Below are positions 16,485 through 26,010 of a stretch of DNA of 64,000 nucleotides, one piece after another. The position numbers were made by a program, and so were the translations under genes. Position 1 is the stretch's first letter; every line of letters begins with the position of its first letter. Source of the DNA: Mucilaginibacter mali (lineage in GTDB: Bacteria; Bacteroidota; Bacteroidia; Sphingobacteriales; Sphingobacteriaceae); assembly GCF_013283875.1 (NCBI RefSeq), contig NZ_CP054139.1, positions 3,596,001 through 3,660,000 on the forward strand, given 5' to 3'. The notes beneath the pieces were generated by a model, which was given only the letters and a program-made list of their open reading frames with translations, searched no databases and was not told where the DNA came from.

Positions 16485-16658
16485 AGCGTTGGTGTTATGG
16501 CAAGATAACCATAGGGGTCGATATCTGCAAGTTAGGAAACCGTTAAGAAATCGCTAATACGCGAAATCCCGTCCGTTCCAGAGACATTAGGCACGGGATA
16601 TGCAATTATAAAGCAGTGTTTTAGTGAGAGCCCAATGATTGATACCCGGAAAATTATA

Positions 16659-16685
16659 TAGCGATGGGTTTGAAACCCATCGCTA
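16659..16685. repeat. Perfect 27-bp palindrome, AGCGATGGGTTT family
   Basis: Identical to the palindrome at 10188-10214 (13-bp arms TAGCGATGGGTTT around a single G). It lies in the gap between the acpH-like and PI-PLC-like genes. Confidence 0.85.
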
Positions 16686-16775
16686 CGGAATGATCGATAT
16701 TGTCATCCAAATCTCATCAAAACTTCATCTTTAATTTTTAACTTGCGGTTCCTTAATTGATTATAAATTATAAAT

Positions 16776-17615
16776 ATGCCCGGAACATATACGCTCCGTA
16801 ATTTAATTTGTTCACTGCTAATTGTCTTTGCCGCCTCTTCTATAAACGCGCAAAACCTGCCATTGGACAATGCCTTTGCCCATAACGATTACCAGCACCG
16901 CCAGCCCCTTTTCGAGGCGCTGAACAATGGCTACACCAATATCGAGGCCGATGTTTATATCTACAAAAACCGTTTGGTAGTTACCCATGTGCTACCGCAG
17001 ATCCATCATCACCGCCAGTTAAAAAACCTGTACCTGCAACCACTGGCCGACCAGGTAGCAAATAACAACGGCGAAGTTTACCCCGGTTACAAAGGCACCA
17101 TTACGCTGATGATCGATATCAAATCGGACGGGGAACGTACCTACCAACTACTAAAACCCATGCTGGAGCAATACCGCGAGATGCTATGCGGCTATCAGAA
17201 CGGCGAGTATAAAGCCGGACCGGTGCGCATCGTTTTATCAGGCCACAAACCGGTGCAAACCATTCGCAACGACCCTGACCGCCTGGCTTTTATTGACGAA
17301 GACCTGCGCCGCATTAACCGTGATACCACCATCGCTGCCGAAAACGCACTGGCCATGGCCAGCTGCAAATATTCTAAACTGTTAAAGTGGCGTGGATCGG
17401 GCTTACTTTCGCTGCGTGAGCGTATTAAGCTGACCAACTTTACCGCGCAAGCCCACCTGCTGGGTGCCAAGGTGCGCCTTTGGGGTTCGCCGGATAATGA
17501 AAAGGTTTGGCAGCAACTGCTGCAATGCGGTGTCGATCTGATCAATACCGATAAACTGACCCGCCTGCGTAATTTCCTTACTAAAGAGGGAGCGCCGGCT
17601 GTACAGGCTAATTAG
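16776..17615 (+). CDS. Secreted PI-PLC / glycerophosphodiesterase-like protein
   Basis: A 279-residue secreted protein with signal peptide ending near residue 25 (AASSINAQ). The mature part fits the PLC-like phosphodiesterase TIM barrel seen in the bacterial AIM6-like group: AFAHNDYQHRQPLFEALNNGYTNIEADVYIYKNRLVVTH near 34-72 contains the catalytic His/Asn-Asp and the EAD metal pair, and the C-terminal barrel strand is VDLINTDKLTRL near 254-265. Substrate is unknown; a phosphodiester lipid head group is the family expectation. It is followed by a weak terminator and a TCATTGCGAG repeat. Confidence 0.75.
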   Translation: MPGTYTLRNLICSLLIVFAASSINAQNLPLDNAFAHNDYQHRQPLFEALNNGYTNIEADVYIYKNRLVVTHVLPQIHHHRQLKNLYLQPLADQVANNNGEVYPGYKGTITLMIDIKSDGERTYQLLKPMLEQYREMLCGYQNGEYKAGPVRIVLSGHKPVQTIRNDPDRLAFIDEDLRRINRDTTIAAENALAMASCKYSKLLKWRGSGLLSLRERIKLTNFTAQAHLLGAKVRLWGSPDNEKVWQQLLQCGVDLINTDKLTRLRNFLTKEGAPAVQAN

Positions 17616-17639
17616 CAACCCACTATATATAAATAAAAC

Positions 17640-17673
17640 CAAGGTGTTTGTGCGTGCACGGGCGCCTTTTTTG
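17640..17673 (+). terminator. Probable terminator after PI-PLC-like gene
   Basis: AAGGTG and CGCCTT with an inner GTGC/GCAC pairing form an imperfect stem followed by a T-run; a G-T pair is needed. Confidence 0.5.
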
Positions 17674-17687
17674 TTTTAAAAATCCGT

Positions 17688-17780
17688 TGTCATTGCGAGG
17701 GGCATAGCAACGTGGCAATCTCATAGGCAGGTCCTCGTTGCTTGTCCTATGGGATTGCCGCGCTATCGCTCGCAATGACA
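17688..17780. repeat. TCATTGCGAG-type fold-back repeat, copy 2
   Basis: It begins TGTCATTGCGAG (17688-17699) and ends CTCGCAATGACA (17769-17780), with inner arms GGCAATCTCATAGG and CCTATGGGATTGCC. Same family as 5319-5424 and 28908-29006. Confidence 0.85.
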
Positions 17781-17903
17781 AGCTGTTTTAGTTTTAAATT
17801 AAGCGTGGACGCTTAATTAGGAGTTGCGGCAAGCGTAGACGCTTGCCGCGGCGGTTTTCAGCCAATGACTAATGACAGTGCAGCGAATGACTAATGACCA
17901 AGC

Positions 17904-20900
17904 TTACTCCACCACTATCTCATCAGCAAAAATGTACGATGGGCTGCCTTTACTTTCATGCCAGTCGGGCAGCGGACCGTATTGCTTAGCGATAAGCCTT
18001 ATATACCGGGCTTTTGTATTCAACTGGCCTACAAAGTTTTGGATGCTGATATTTTCGTCCTTAATATCGGTTTTGGTTTCCACCTTAACCACATCGCGAT
18101 AGGTCTTGCCATCGTCCGATACCTGGTACTGCACATATTTAGGGAACACGATCCATGAGCGCGAATCTTGCAAGGTATTCAGGCTTACTTGCTTAACCTG
18201 CTTCACTTCGCCCAGGTCAAGTATGGCCACCAGGTCCTTGCCCTGGTAACCCTGCCAGTTGCCTAAACGCCAGTTGGTGCTGCCATGCAAACCATCGATC
18301 AGGGCATCTTGTCCCTCGGCCGGGTAGTTGGGCAGGTATTTGTTGATCAGCGTCAGCTTTACATCGCCCTTGGTTTTGGTGAACGTGCCTGAGTTGACCA
18401 TGCTGCTTTTATCATCTTTAACCGCGATGGCTTTGATAGTAGTGGTAGCGTTAACGCTTATCGGTGCGGTAAATAGTGTGGAGCTTGTTGTCGGCGTTGA
18501 ACCATCAAGCGTATAATATAGCTTAGCGCCTTCGTTTCCGCTGGTAATTTCCACGGTAGTTTTATCCTTAAATGTGCGCGCGCCGTTGATAAAGTAAGGA
18601 TTAGATACGATAAGGTTATCGGTGATCTTCGACGTTGGCTTTTCCAGTTCCTGCATAAACAGGCGGTTAGGTAGCCGGCCGGCAAGATACTCAAACTCGC
18701 CGCCTTTGTTCACATCGTCGTAATCGAGATAGAGCTTATTATAAGGCTTCTTATTCAGGTTCATACCCTGCAGGTAGAAATTGTTTTGCGATACGGCCGT
18801 ATTGGTGATGGTGAACTTTTTGCCATTCTCCAGGCTGATCACAGCTTTATCAAACTGTGGCAAGCCAATATTATATTGTTGCTGACCGGGAGCCACATTA
18901 TAAATGCCAAGGGCACTCATCACATACCAGGCCGACATTTGCCCGCAATCCTCGTTTCCGGCTAAACCATCGGGACCGTCCTTATACTCCTCCTTCATAA
19001 TCTTGCTTAGATATAGTTGGGTCTTGCTCGGATCATCGGTAAAATTATAAAGGTAGGCCATGTGATGACTAGGTTCGTTACCGTGGGCGTACTGGCCGAT
19101 CAAGCCAGTAATATCCGCCTGTTCGCGGCCACTCAGTTTACTGGTGGTGGTAAACAGTTCATCAAGTTTGGCTTCAAACTTTTCTTTGCCGCCCATTTTT
19201 GCCATCAGGGTCTCCTCATCATGCGGAACAAGGAAGGCGTATTGCCAGGCATTGCCCTCGGTATAGTTGTTGTTTACCTCGGTAGGCTCGAATGGCAGGT
19301 ACCAGCCACCGTTTACACGGGCCTGCATAAAGCCGTTTTGGTTGTTGTACTGATTTTTCCAGTATTGCGCCCGCTGGATGTATTCTACGTAATCCTGCTG
19401 TTTGCCCAGCATTTTGGCAAATTGGGCTATGCACCAGTCATCGTAAGCGTATTCTAAGGTTTTAGATACCGATTCGTGCTCGTCGTCGGCCAAAACTACG
19501 CCGTTCCTACGATATGAGTCTAAGCCAAATTGATCGCGGTTAACAGCCGCCTTCATGGCGCGCAGGGCCTTATCAGTATTAAAATCACGGATGCCTTTGG
19601 CGTAGGCATCTACTATCACCGGGATGCTGTGGTTGCCCACCATGCAATACGTTTCCGATGATCCTACCGGCCAGATAGGTAGCAAGCCGCCGTCATCATA
19701 CATCGCTAAAAAGGTTTTGATAAAATCCAGTGTGCGCTTTTTATCTATCAGGCTTAGCAGCGGATGCTCGGCCCGGTAGGTATCCCAAAGGCTGAAAATG
19801 GTATAATAATTAAAGCCGTTGGCGGTATGCACCTTTTGATCCATCCCGCGGTATTGCCCATCCACATCGTTATAAATATTGGGGGCCAACATGCTGTGGT
19901 AAAGCGCGGTGTAAAATATACTGCGCTTGATCTTACCGTAATCTATAAATACCGGCTTTACTCTTTGGTTTGGGTTGGCATTATAGCCGCCGTACGGGTT
20001 ATATCCATTATATGCATTCTGCATGTTCTGTACCGATTGCGGCACGGGCGGCGCACCACCCTCCACCTGTATCTTGGCGAGTTCGTTCACCCATTGATCG
20101 TGCGCGGCTTTTTGCACCTTCTTAAAGTCGAAGTCCGGAACCTCGGTATCCAGGTTCTTCAAAGCGCCATCGGCACTTACCGACGAGATCCCCACCTTGC
20201 TGATCACCTCGCCGGGATTATCAAACACCAGGATCATCTTTACGTTTTTGCCTTCAACCTTGCTTTTGCCCTCCTGCGGCTTATCATTCAACGCTATGCT
20301 GTAGCTTTTGAACGGACGGTTGAATTTGGCGTAGAAGTATACATACTGATCGCGCGCCCATGAGCGGGAGCGGCGAAAGCCCCTAACCTCATGGTTACTG
20401 ATCATCTCCACCCACGATTCGATCACGTTATCGCGATGTTTCAGATCGATCAAAATATTAGCCTGCTGCGTGCTTGGGTAACTATAGCGATGAACACCAA
20501 CCCTTGTAGTAGCAGTCAGTTCTACCCCGATGTTGTATTTATCCAGCCGGGTTTTATAATAACCGGGCTGTCCGCTCTCGTTCTTCTTTTTAAACGGAGA
20601 GCGATATTCAGTGTTCAACCATTGCGGATCACCTGTGGTAGGCATAAACAGGATATCGCAATAATCGGCAATGCCGGTACCGCTCAGGTGTGTATGCGAG
20701 AAGCCATAAACTAACGAATCGGTATAATGATAACCCGAGCAGCCGTCCCAGCCCTCTAATCTTGTATCGGGGCTTAGCTGCACCATTCCAAATGGAACAG
20801 CAGCACCCGGGTACGTATGGCCATGGCCGCCCGTACCTAAAAAAACATTAACACTTGGGGTATTATCTACCTTTTTTTGTGCCGATGCATTCAGGCTTAA

Positions 20901-20945
20901 ACACCCAACTGCCACCGGTAAAATATAACGGAGTAAAGACTTCAT
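17904..20945 (-). CDS. GH92 family glycosidase with C-terminal CBM-like domains
   Basis: A secreted 1013-residue enzyme of glycoside hydrolase family 92, exo-acting calcium-dependent alpha-mannosidases. The start is the ATG at 20943-20945 (MKSLLRYILP), with signal peptide to about residue 23. The N-terminal domain shows NVFLGTGGHGHTYPGAAVPFGMVQLSPDT and GYHYTD..GFSHTHLSGTG; the (alpha/alpha)6 catalytic domain contains the GNEDCGQMSAWYVMSALG motif near residue 665, carrying the predicted acid Glu. After about residue 780 there are two extra parts: a chitobiase/FN3-like fold (YYTLDGSTPTTSSTLFTAPI) and a discoidin-like region (WRLGNWQGYQGKDLVAILDLGEVKQV) typical of carbohydrate binding. It is 40 kb from the SusCD genes and appears as a single transcription unit. 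Confidence 0.92.
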   Translation of the reverse strand: MKSLLRYILPVAVGCLSLNASAQKKVDNTPSVNVFLGTGGHGHTYPGAAVPFGMVQLSPDTRLEGWDGCSGYHYTDSLVYGFSHTHLSGTGIADYCDILFMPTTGDPQWLNTEYRSPFKKKNESGQPGYYKTRLDKYNIGVELTATTRVGVHRYSYPSTQQANILIDLKHRDNVIESWVEMISNHEVRGFRRSRSWARDQYVYFYAKFNRPFKSYSIALNDKPQEGKSKVEGKNVKMILVFDNPGEVISKVGISSVSADGALKNLDTEVPDFDFKKVQKAAHDQWVNELAKIQVEGGAPPVPQSVQNMQNAYNGYNPYGGYNANPNQRVKPVFIDYGKIKRSIFYTALYHSMLAPNIYNDVDGQYRGMDQKVHTANGFNYYTIFSLWDTYRAEHPLLSLIDKKRTLDFIKTFLAMYDDGGLLPIWPVGSSETYCMVGNHSIPVIVDAYAKGIRDFNTDKALRAMKAAVNRDQFGLDSYRRNGVVLADDEHESVSKTLEYAYDDWCIAQFAKMLGKQQDYVEYIQRAQYWKNQYNNQNGFMQARVNGGWYLPFEPTEVNNNYTEGNAWQYAFLVPHDEETLMAKMGGKEKFEAKLDELFTTTSKLSGREQADITGLIGQYAHGNEPSHHMAYLYNFTDDPSKTQLYLSKIMKEEYKDGPDGLAGNEDCGQMSAWYVMSALGIYNVAPGQQQYNIGLPQFDKAVISLENGKKFTITNTAVSQNNFYLQGMNLNKKPYNKLYLDYDDVNKGGEFEYLAGRLPNRLFMQELEKPTSKITDNLIVSNPYFINGARTFKDKTTVEITSGNEGAKLYYTLDGSTPTTSSTLFTAPISVNATTTIKAIAVKDDKSSMVNSGTFTKTKGDVKLTLINKYLPNYPAEGQDALIDGLHGSTNWRLGNWQGYQGKDLVAILDLGEVKQVKQVSLNTLQDSRSWIVFPKYVQYQVSDDGKTYRDVVKVETKTDIKDENISIQNFVGQLNTKARYIRLIAKQYGPLPDWHESKGSPSYIFADEIVVE

Positions 20946-21016
20946 CAATAAGCTTTTTTGAACTTGATAATAAACGCAAATTAAGGGTTTAATGTTGTTT
21001 TTGATAATTGTTTTTT

Positions 21017-21134
21017 AGGTTAACCACAGAGAGCACGGAGGTTTGCACAGAGGACACAGAGATTTGCTTTTATAATTACTTATTGAACTTTGCCTCTGTG
21101 CCCTCTGTGCAAACCTCTGTGTTCTCTGTGGTCA
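21017..21134. repeat. CACAGAG-type inverted repeat
   Basis: Arms starting AACCACAGAGAGCACGGAGG and ending ACCTCTGTGTTCTCTGTGGT pair around an AT-rich centre (about 21062-21088). Half-copies of the same unit are at about 1131-1177 and 47368-47415. Confidence 0.75.
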
Positions 21135-21192
21135 AAAATCGCCACCTGTAACCTTTCACTCATATTCACATCTAAAACAAAACATCAATCGT

Positions 21193-21200
21193 TATATTTG
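21193..21200 (+). promoter_or_regulatory. Candidate -7 box for small membrane protein
   Basis: TATATTTG fits TAnnTTTG exactly, 24 bp before the ATG. No TTG at the right distance. Confidence 0.4.
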
Positions 21201-21224
21201 TTATACACCTATACCCCAATTATT

Positions 21225-21422
21225 ATGGACAAAAGAGACACAAGCATAGTTTATGGCATATTGGGCATATATGCCATCATGATCAGTTGGTATTATAACC
21301 ACTCTATTATCCTGGCGCTCATCAGTTATTTGTTATGGCCGGTTTATTTGATCTACGAAATGCTGATCGGACATCTGGCGCACGGCCTGTGGCGGGAGAT
21401 ACCGCTATCGTACTTTAAGTAA
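21225..21422 (+). CDS. Small membrane protein
   Basis: A 65-residue protein with one or two membrane helices: TSIVYGILGIYAIMISWYY near 6-24 and IILALISYLLWPVYLIYEML near 28-47. The start is the ATG at 21225-21227 (MDKRDTSIVYG), because the upstream open frame is made of repeat sequence. A TATATTTG box at 21193-21200 lies 24 bp upstream. A terminator hairpin follows the stop. No family is recognised; composition and the promoter/terminator framing suggest a real gene. Confidence 0.7.
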   Translation: MDKRDTSIVYGILGIYAIMISWYYNHSIILALISYLLWPVYLIYEMLIGHLAHGLWREIPLSYFK

Positions 21423-21432
21423 CCTTAAAATT

Positions 21433-21464
21433 AAAGCGGCACCCATACAGGTGCCGCTTTTGGT
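21433..21464 (+). terminator. Intrinsic terminator after small membrane protein gene
   Basis: AAAGCGGCAC and GTGCCGCTTT form a perfect 10-bp stem around CCATACAG, ending in TTTT. Confidence 0.85.
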
Positions 21465-21533
21465 TATATATGAATAGGGGATCATATTTTTGTGATGGCA
21501 GAAGCCATCAGTTATTTATCTGCATATCGGGTT

Positions 21534-21674
21534 ACTCACCCGGTCTACGCTTCGCTAAACCACCCTCTCTTCGCCTGCGGCGGAAAGAGGGGAATTGATT
21601 GATCGACCACACCTCCTGCCCTCTTTTCGCGCAGCGAAGAGAGGGCCGACGAGCGAAGTAACGTCGGGGTGAGT
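21534..21674. repeat. Long fold-back element, ACTCACCC family, copy 2
   Basis: A 141-bp inverted repeat opening ACTCACCCGGTCTACGC and closing GTCGGGGTGAGT, with inner CCCTCTCTTCGC..GAAAGAGGG and CCCTCTTTTCGC..GAAGAGAGGG blocks. It matches the 2157-2295 element in length and design, and lies just after the heavy-metal RND gene. Confidence 0.8.
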
Positions 21675-21684
21675 CAACTCCCGA

Positions 21685-24600
21685 TTACGAACTCACCGCT
21701 CCGATCCGCTTCAACAACTTCCTGTTCTCACGACGATGGATCAGCTTGTAAACCATCGCGTAAATAACCGGCAGTATCAGCAGGGTTAGGATGGTTGATG
21801 TTACCAAACCACCAATTACCACTACGGCTAAAGGTTTTTGCGTTTCGCTGCCGATGCCTGTAGATATCGCTGCCGGCATCAGGCCGATGGCGGCCATCAG
21901 GGCGGTCATTACCACCGGGCGTACGCGGGATATCACACCTTCTATAATGGCTTCATCCAAATGCTTGCCGGCTTCCAGGTTTTTGCGGAACACCGATACC
22001 AGGATCACACCGTTTTGGATACAAACCCCAAACAGCGCGATGAAACCGATACCTGCGGATATACTAAAGTTGATACCCGTAATATGCAAGGCCAGGATAC
22101 CACCGATCAACGCGAACGGTACGTTCAGGATAACCAGTGTGGCATCCTTTACATTACCAAATGTTACAAACAGGATCAGGAAGATGACCAATAAGCAGAT
22201 CGGCACCACGTGCGCCAGCGTAGCCGACGCGCGGGTTTGGTTCTCGAACTCGCCTGCCCATGTAATGCTATAACCCTGGTCGAGGTGGACCATACGGGCT
22301 ACCTTGGCTTGGGCCTCGGCAATGGTACTACCCAAATCACGGCCACGGTTACTGAATTTTACGGCGATGTGGCGGGTATTATTATCACGATAAATAAACG
22401 CCGGACCGGTAATGGTTTTAATATCGGCTATCTCCTTAATGGCAATCTTCGATCCATTAAGCGTTGGCACCATCAGGTTTTCAATCTTATCCTGTGTATC
22501 GCGGAAATCCTTCTGGTAACGCACCCGGATATCGAAGCGGCGCTCGCCCTCATATAGTTCGGTGGCGGCCTTACCACCGATGGCCATCTCAATAACAGCG
22601 TTTGCATCGGCCGTGGCTACGCCATACAGGGCCATCTTGCGCTGATCCAGTTCTATCCTGAATTCGGGCTGGCCAAGGTTGCGCAGTACGCCTAAATCGT
22701 CCACACCTTTAACGGTCTTCAGCACCCGCAATACCTCGTCGGCTTTTTCATCCAGCACCTTAAAATCAGGACCGAAGATCTTCACCGCCAGGGCCGCGTT
22801 CACACCGGCTACCGCTTCCTCTACGTTATCACGTATCGGCTGCGAGTAGTTGAATACCGCACCGGGAATTTTGGTCAACTGCGCGTCCATCTGATCGATC
22901 AGCTCGTCCTCGGTTAGGCCTTTTGGCCATTCCTTTTTGTTCTTTAAGTCAACCTGGATCTGCACATCGAAGAAGCCCTTAGGGTCGGTACCGTCGTTGG
23001 TGCGGCCTACCTGTGCCAGTGTTTGCTTTACCTCGGGGAATTTTTCCAGTATCTGCATCATTTTCTGGTTGATGCTTTCGGCCTCCGGCAGCGATACGCT
23101 CATCGGCAATTCGGCCTCTACCCAAAGGGCGCCTTCATTCAGGTCGGGCAGGAACTCGGTACCCAGGAATTTGGCCGAGAAGAACGTTACTGCCATAAAC
23201 GCTACCGCTATCAGCAGGCTTAGCTTTTGATTACGATAGGTAAAGCCAAACATCCTGCGGATACCGTTCTCAAAGAACAGCACTACCGGATTATGCTTCT
23301 CTCTAACATTCTTTTTCAGCAGGATGCTTGATAAGGCGGGCACCAGGGTCAAAGTGAAGATCAGCGCACCCAGCAAGGCAAACCCTAAGGTATAAGCCAG
23401 CGGCGAGAACATTTTACCCTCCACCTTTTGGAAAGCGAAGATGGGGATCAAACAAGTGATAATGATCAGCTTGGAGAAGAAGATGGCCTTGCCCATTTCG
23501 GCGCCGACGTTCTTAAACAGGCCCAGTTTGGCCAATTTGTTGAACTTCTCCATACCAACTTCATGCGCCCGGTGATCGAGCGCCACAAAGATGCCCTCCA
23601 CCATCACCACGGCGCCATCTATAATGATACCAAAATCCACCGCGCCCATACTGAGCAGGTTGGCGCTCATGCCCTTTATGCGCATACAAATAAAGGCAAA
23701 CAGCAGCGCCAGCGGAATGATGATGGCCACCGTTAAGGTAGTACGCCAGTCGGCCATGAACAGGAACACGATCACCGTTACCAGCACGATACCTTCCAGC
23801 AGGTTATGGATCACAGTTTCGGTACAAAAATCCATCAGGTTGGTACGGTCGTAAAAGGTATCTATCTTCACATCCTTGGGCAGCACATTATTGTTCAGGT
23901 CGGCCACCTTGGCGCGTACCCTTTCCAGTACTTCGGCAGGGTTTTCGCCTTTACGCATTACGATAATGCCCTCAATCACGTCCTTTTGCTTATCGCGGCT
24001 AACTTGTCCCAAACGCGGCAGACCGGCTTCGTGCACGTCTGCCACGTCCTTAGCCAGGATAGGCACATTGTTTACGTTTTTGATGATGATGTTCCTGATT
24101 TCGTCCACGTTACCGATCAAACCAATGCCACGTACCACGTAAGCCTGGTCATTCTTCTCGATCACGTCGCCGCCTACGTTAATGTTACTGCGGTTAATGG
24201 CCGTAAAAACATCAAGCGATGTCAAATTATACTTTTGCAGCAGCGCCGGGTTCACACTTACCTCGTAATCTTTTTCCTCGCCGCCAAAGCTATTCACGTC
24301 GGCAACGCCGGGAACGGATTTAAACTGGCGGTCCAGGATCCAATCCTGTATAGCGGTCAATTCGTGCAGCGATTTGGTCTTACTTTTCAGCGTATAACGA
24401 TATATCTCACCAGTTGGACCGTAAGGTGGCTCTATCTCGGGCTTTACGCCATCGGGCAGATCGGCATTGGCCAGGCGGCTTAATACCTGCTGGCGTGCAA
24501 AGGCATCGTCCACGTCATCGTCAAAAATGATACGGGTGTATGATAAACCGAAAGCCGAAGTGGTACGCAGGTTCGATTTTTTCTGCACCGAGTTCAGCAC

Positions 24601-24822
24601 CGTTTCAATAGGGATGGTAATAAACTTCTCCACCTCTTCGGCGCTGCGGCCGGGCCACTGGGCAATGATGATGATCTGCGTGTTGGTTACGTCGGGGAAG
24701 GTCTCGATGGGCGTATTGGTATAACTCCATACCCCTATCACCACCAAAATAGCGGTCATAAAGAACACAAAGTAGCGGTGCCTCAGCGAGAAGTATATGA
24801 TATTTTTAATGAACTTGTTCAT
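21685..24822 (-). CDS. Heavy-metal RND efflux pump, CzcA/CusA type
   Basis: The inner-membrane pump of a tripartite metal exporter, 1045 residues, with the N-terminal RHRYFVFFMTAILVVIGVWSYTNTPIETFPDVTN that marks the class. The proton-relay helix carries the HME-type DFGIIIDGAVVMVEG near residue 400, and the C-terminal half has the RVRPVVMTALMAAIGLMPAAISTGIGSE block. Twelve membrane helices are expected. Metal specificity (Cu/Ag or Co/Zn/Cd) is not fixed by eye. It is the last gene of a TolC-adaptor-pump operon; the adaptor stop is 59 bp upstream. Confidence 0.94.
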   Translation of the reverse strand: MNKFIKNIIYFSLRHRYFVFFMTAILVVIGVWSYTNTPIETFPDVTNTQIIIIAQWPGRSAEEVEKFITIPIETVLNSVQKKSNLRTTSAFGLSYTRIIFDDDVDDAFARQQVLSRLANADLPDGVKPEIEPPYGPTGEIYRYTLKSKTKSLHELTAIQDWILDRQFKSVPGVADVNSFGGEEKDYEVSVNPALLQKYNLTSLDVFTAINRSNINVGGDVIEKNDQAYVVRGIGLIGNVDEIRNIIIKNVNNVPILAKDVADVHEAGLPRLGQVSRDKQKDVIEGIIVMRKGENPAEVLERVRAKVADLNNNVLPKDVKIDTFYDRTNLMDFCTETVIHNLLEGIVLVTVIVFLFMADWRTTLTVAIIIPLALLFAFICMRIKGMSANLLSMGAVDFGIIIDGAVVMVEGIFVALDHRAHEVGMEKFNKLAKLGLFKNVGAEMGKAIFFSKLIIITCLIPIFAFQKVEGKMFSPLAYTLGFALLGALIFTLTLVPALSSILLKKNVREKHNPVVLFFENGIRRMFGFTYRNQKLSLLIAVAFMAVTFFSAKFLGTEFLPDLNEGALWVEAELPMSVSLPEAESINQKMMQILEKFPEVKQTLAQVGRTNDGTDPKGFFDVQIQVDLKNKKEWPKGLTEDELIDQMDAQLTKIPGAVFNYSQPIRDNVEEAVAGVNAALAVKIFGPDFKVLDEKADEVLRVLKTVKGVDDLGVLRNLGQPEFRIELDQRKMALYGVATADANAVIEMAIGGKAATELYEGERRFDIRVRYQKDFRDTQDKIENLMVPTLNGSKIAIKEIADIKTITGPAFIYRDNNTRHIAVKFSNRGRDLGSTIAEAQAKVARMVHLDQGYSITWAGEFENQTRASATLAHVVPICLLVIFLILFVTFGNVKDATLVILNVPFALIGGILALHITGINFSISAGIGFIALFGVCIQNGVILVSVFRKNLEAGKHLDEAIIEGVISRVRPVVMTALMAAIGLMPAAISTGIGSETQKPLAVVVIGGLVTSTILTLLILPVIYAMVYKLIHRRENRKLLKRIGAVSS

Positions 24823-24881
24823 TGGTTGGTCATTAGTCAGTGGTCATTAGTAATTAGTATTTTTTGGGTAATTCCCACTTC

Positions 24882-25979
24882 TTAATCAGCTGTAAGCGCA
24901 TCGTAAAGCAGCAACTGGTTTTTAGAGATCACCTTGTCGCCGGGTTTCAGGCCGCTGGCTATGTAGGTTATGTCATCCACTGTTTTTATTACGCTTACTT
25001 CGCGTACCTTCAGGTCGCATTTATCGTTATAAACCACTACATAGTTCTTGCTGCTATCAAAAACAATGGCTTTGGCCGGTACCGATACTGATTGCTGCTG
25101 TTCGCTATTGGTGATCACCACGTTGGTGAACATCTCCGGCTTCAACAGCATATCCGGGTTCGGCAGGGCGATCTTGATCTTCATCACCTTATTATCAGGG
25201 TCTAATACCGAACTGATCTCGTTCACCTTACCCATAAATACTTTGCCGGGATAGGCGATGGTGGTTACTTTGGCGGTGTAACCAACTTTTACTTTGGCGA
25301 TGTCTGATTCGAACACATTAGCCCAGATCCATACATCCTTCATATTGCTGATGGTGAACATGCTGCCATTGTTATCGTTGCGGATAAAGCTGCCGGCAGT
25401 GATATTTTTCTCGATGATATAACCGCTCTGCGGGGCTTTGATGGTTAGCATGCCGTTTTCATCAGTATGGCCGCCACCGTTAATGGCAATGGCCGATTTC
25501 ACTTTGCGGTTGGCCGCTACGGCCTTGTTGTAGTTCTCTTTCGCTTCGGTATAATCGCGCTCGCTGCTGATGCCGTTCTTGTACAGGTATTCGGCCTGGT
25601 CAAGCTGGCGTTTGGCTACGGCAACGTCCGAATTGGTCGACGACAGGTCGGTATAGTTACCGGCCACGTCGGCGCTGCGCATTATCGCCAGGGTCTGTCC
25701 CGCGCTTACCTTATCGCCCAGCGATACTTTTACCTCTACCACCTGCCCGCTGCTGAAGGGGAATACTTTTACCACATTGTTATCATCCGAACTTACTTCG
25801 CCCGATAGGGTCAGTTCATTTTTGATAGTGGATAGTTTGGCGGTATCTATGGTAACCATTTTGCTTAGCGAGTCGCTGATGCAAACCTGCTTGCTGGCGT
25901 TATCTTCCTGTTTCTTTTCGTGGCAGGCGCTAAGGCTTATTACCGCGGCTACACCGGCCATCAATATTTCTTTTTTCAT
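24882..25979 (-). CDS. RND periplasmic adaptor lipoprotein, CzcB/CusB type
   Basis: A 365-residue membrane-fusion protein linking the CzcA-type pump to the TolC channel. A lipobox LSAC ends at Cys19. The hairpin and lipoyl/barrel parts are visible as VVEVKVSLGDKVSAGQTLAIMRS (lipoyl half near 80-102) and MLTIKAPQSGYIIEKNITAGSFI. A conserved NMKDVWIWANVFESDIAKVKVG segment near 212-233 is typical of the beta-barrel domain. It lies between the TolC and pump genes with 31-bp and 59-bp gaps. Confidence 0.93.
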   Translation of the reverse strand: MKKEILMAGVAAVISLSACHEKKQEDNASKQVCISDSLSKMVTIDTAKLSTIKNELTLSGEVSSDDNNVVKVFPFSSGQVVEVKVSLGDKVSAGQTLAIMRSADVAGNYTDLSSTNSDVAVAKRQLDQAEYLYKNGISSERDYTEAKENYNKAVAANRKVKSAIAINGGGHTDENGMLTIKAPQSGYIIEKNITAGSFIRNDNNGSMFTISNMKDVWIWANVFESDIAKVKVGYTAKVTTIAYPGKVFMGKVNEISSVLDPDNKVMKIKIALPNPDMLLKPEMFTNVVITNSEQQQSVSVPAKAIVFDSSKNYVVVYNDKCDLKVREVSVIKTVDDITYIASGLKPGDKVISKNQLLLYDALTAD

Positions 25980-26010
25980 TCTAATTTGGTATTATCAGTG
26001 TTTTGATTGA

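Noticed and set aside
23806..24483. 225-codon ORF opposite the CzcA-type gene
   Set aside because: Antisense to a strongly conserved gene; no start signals or domains.
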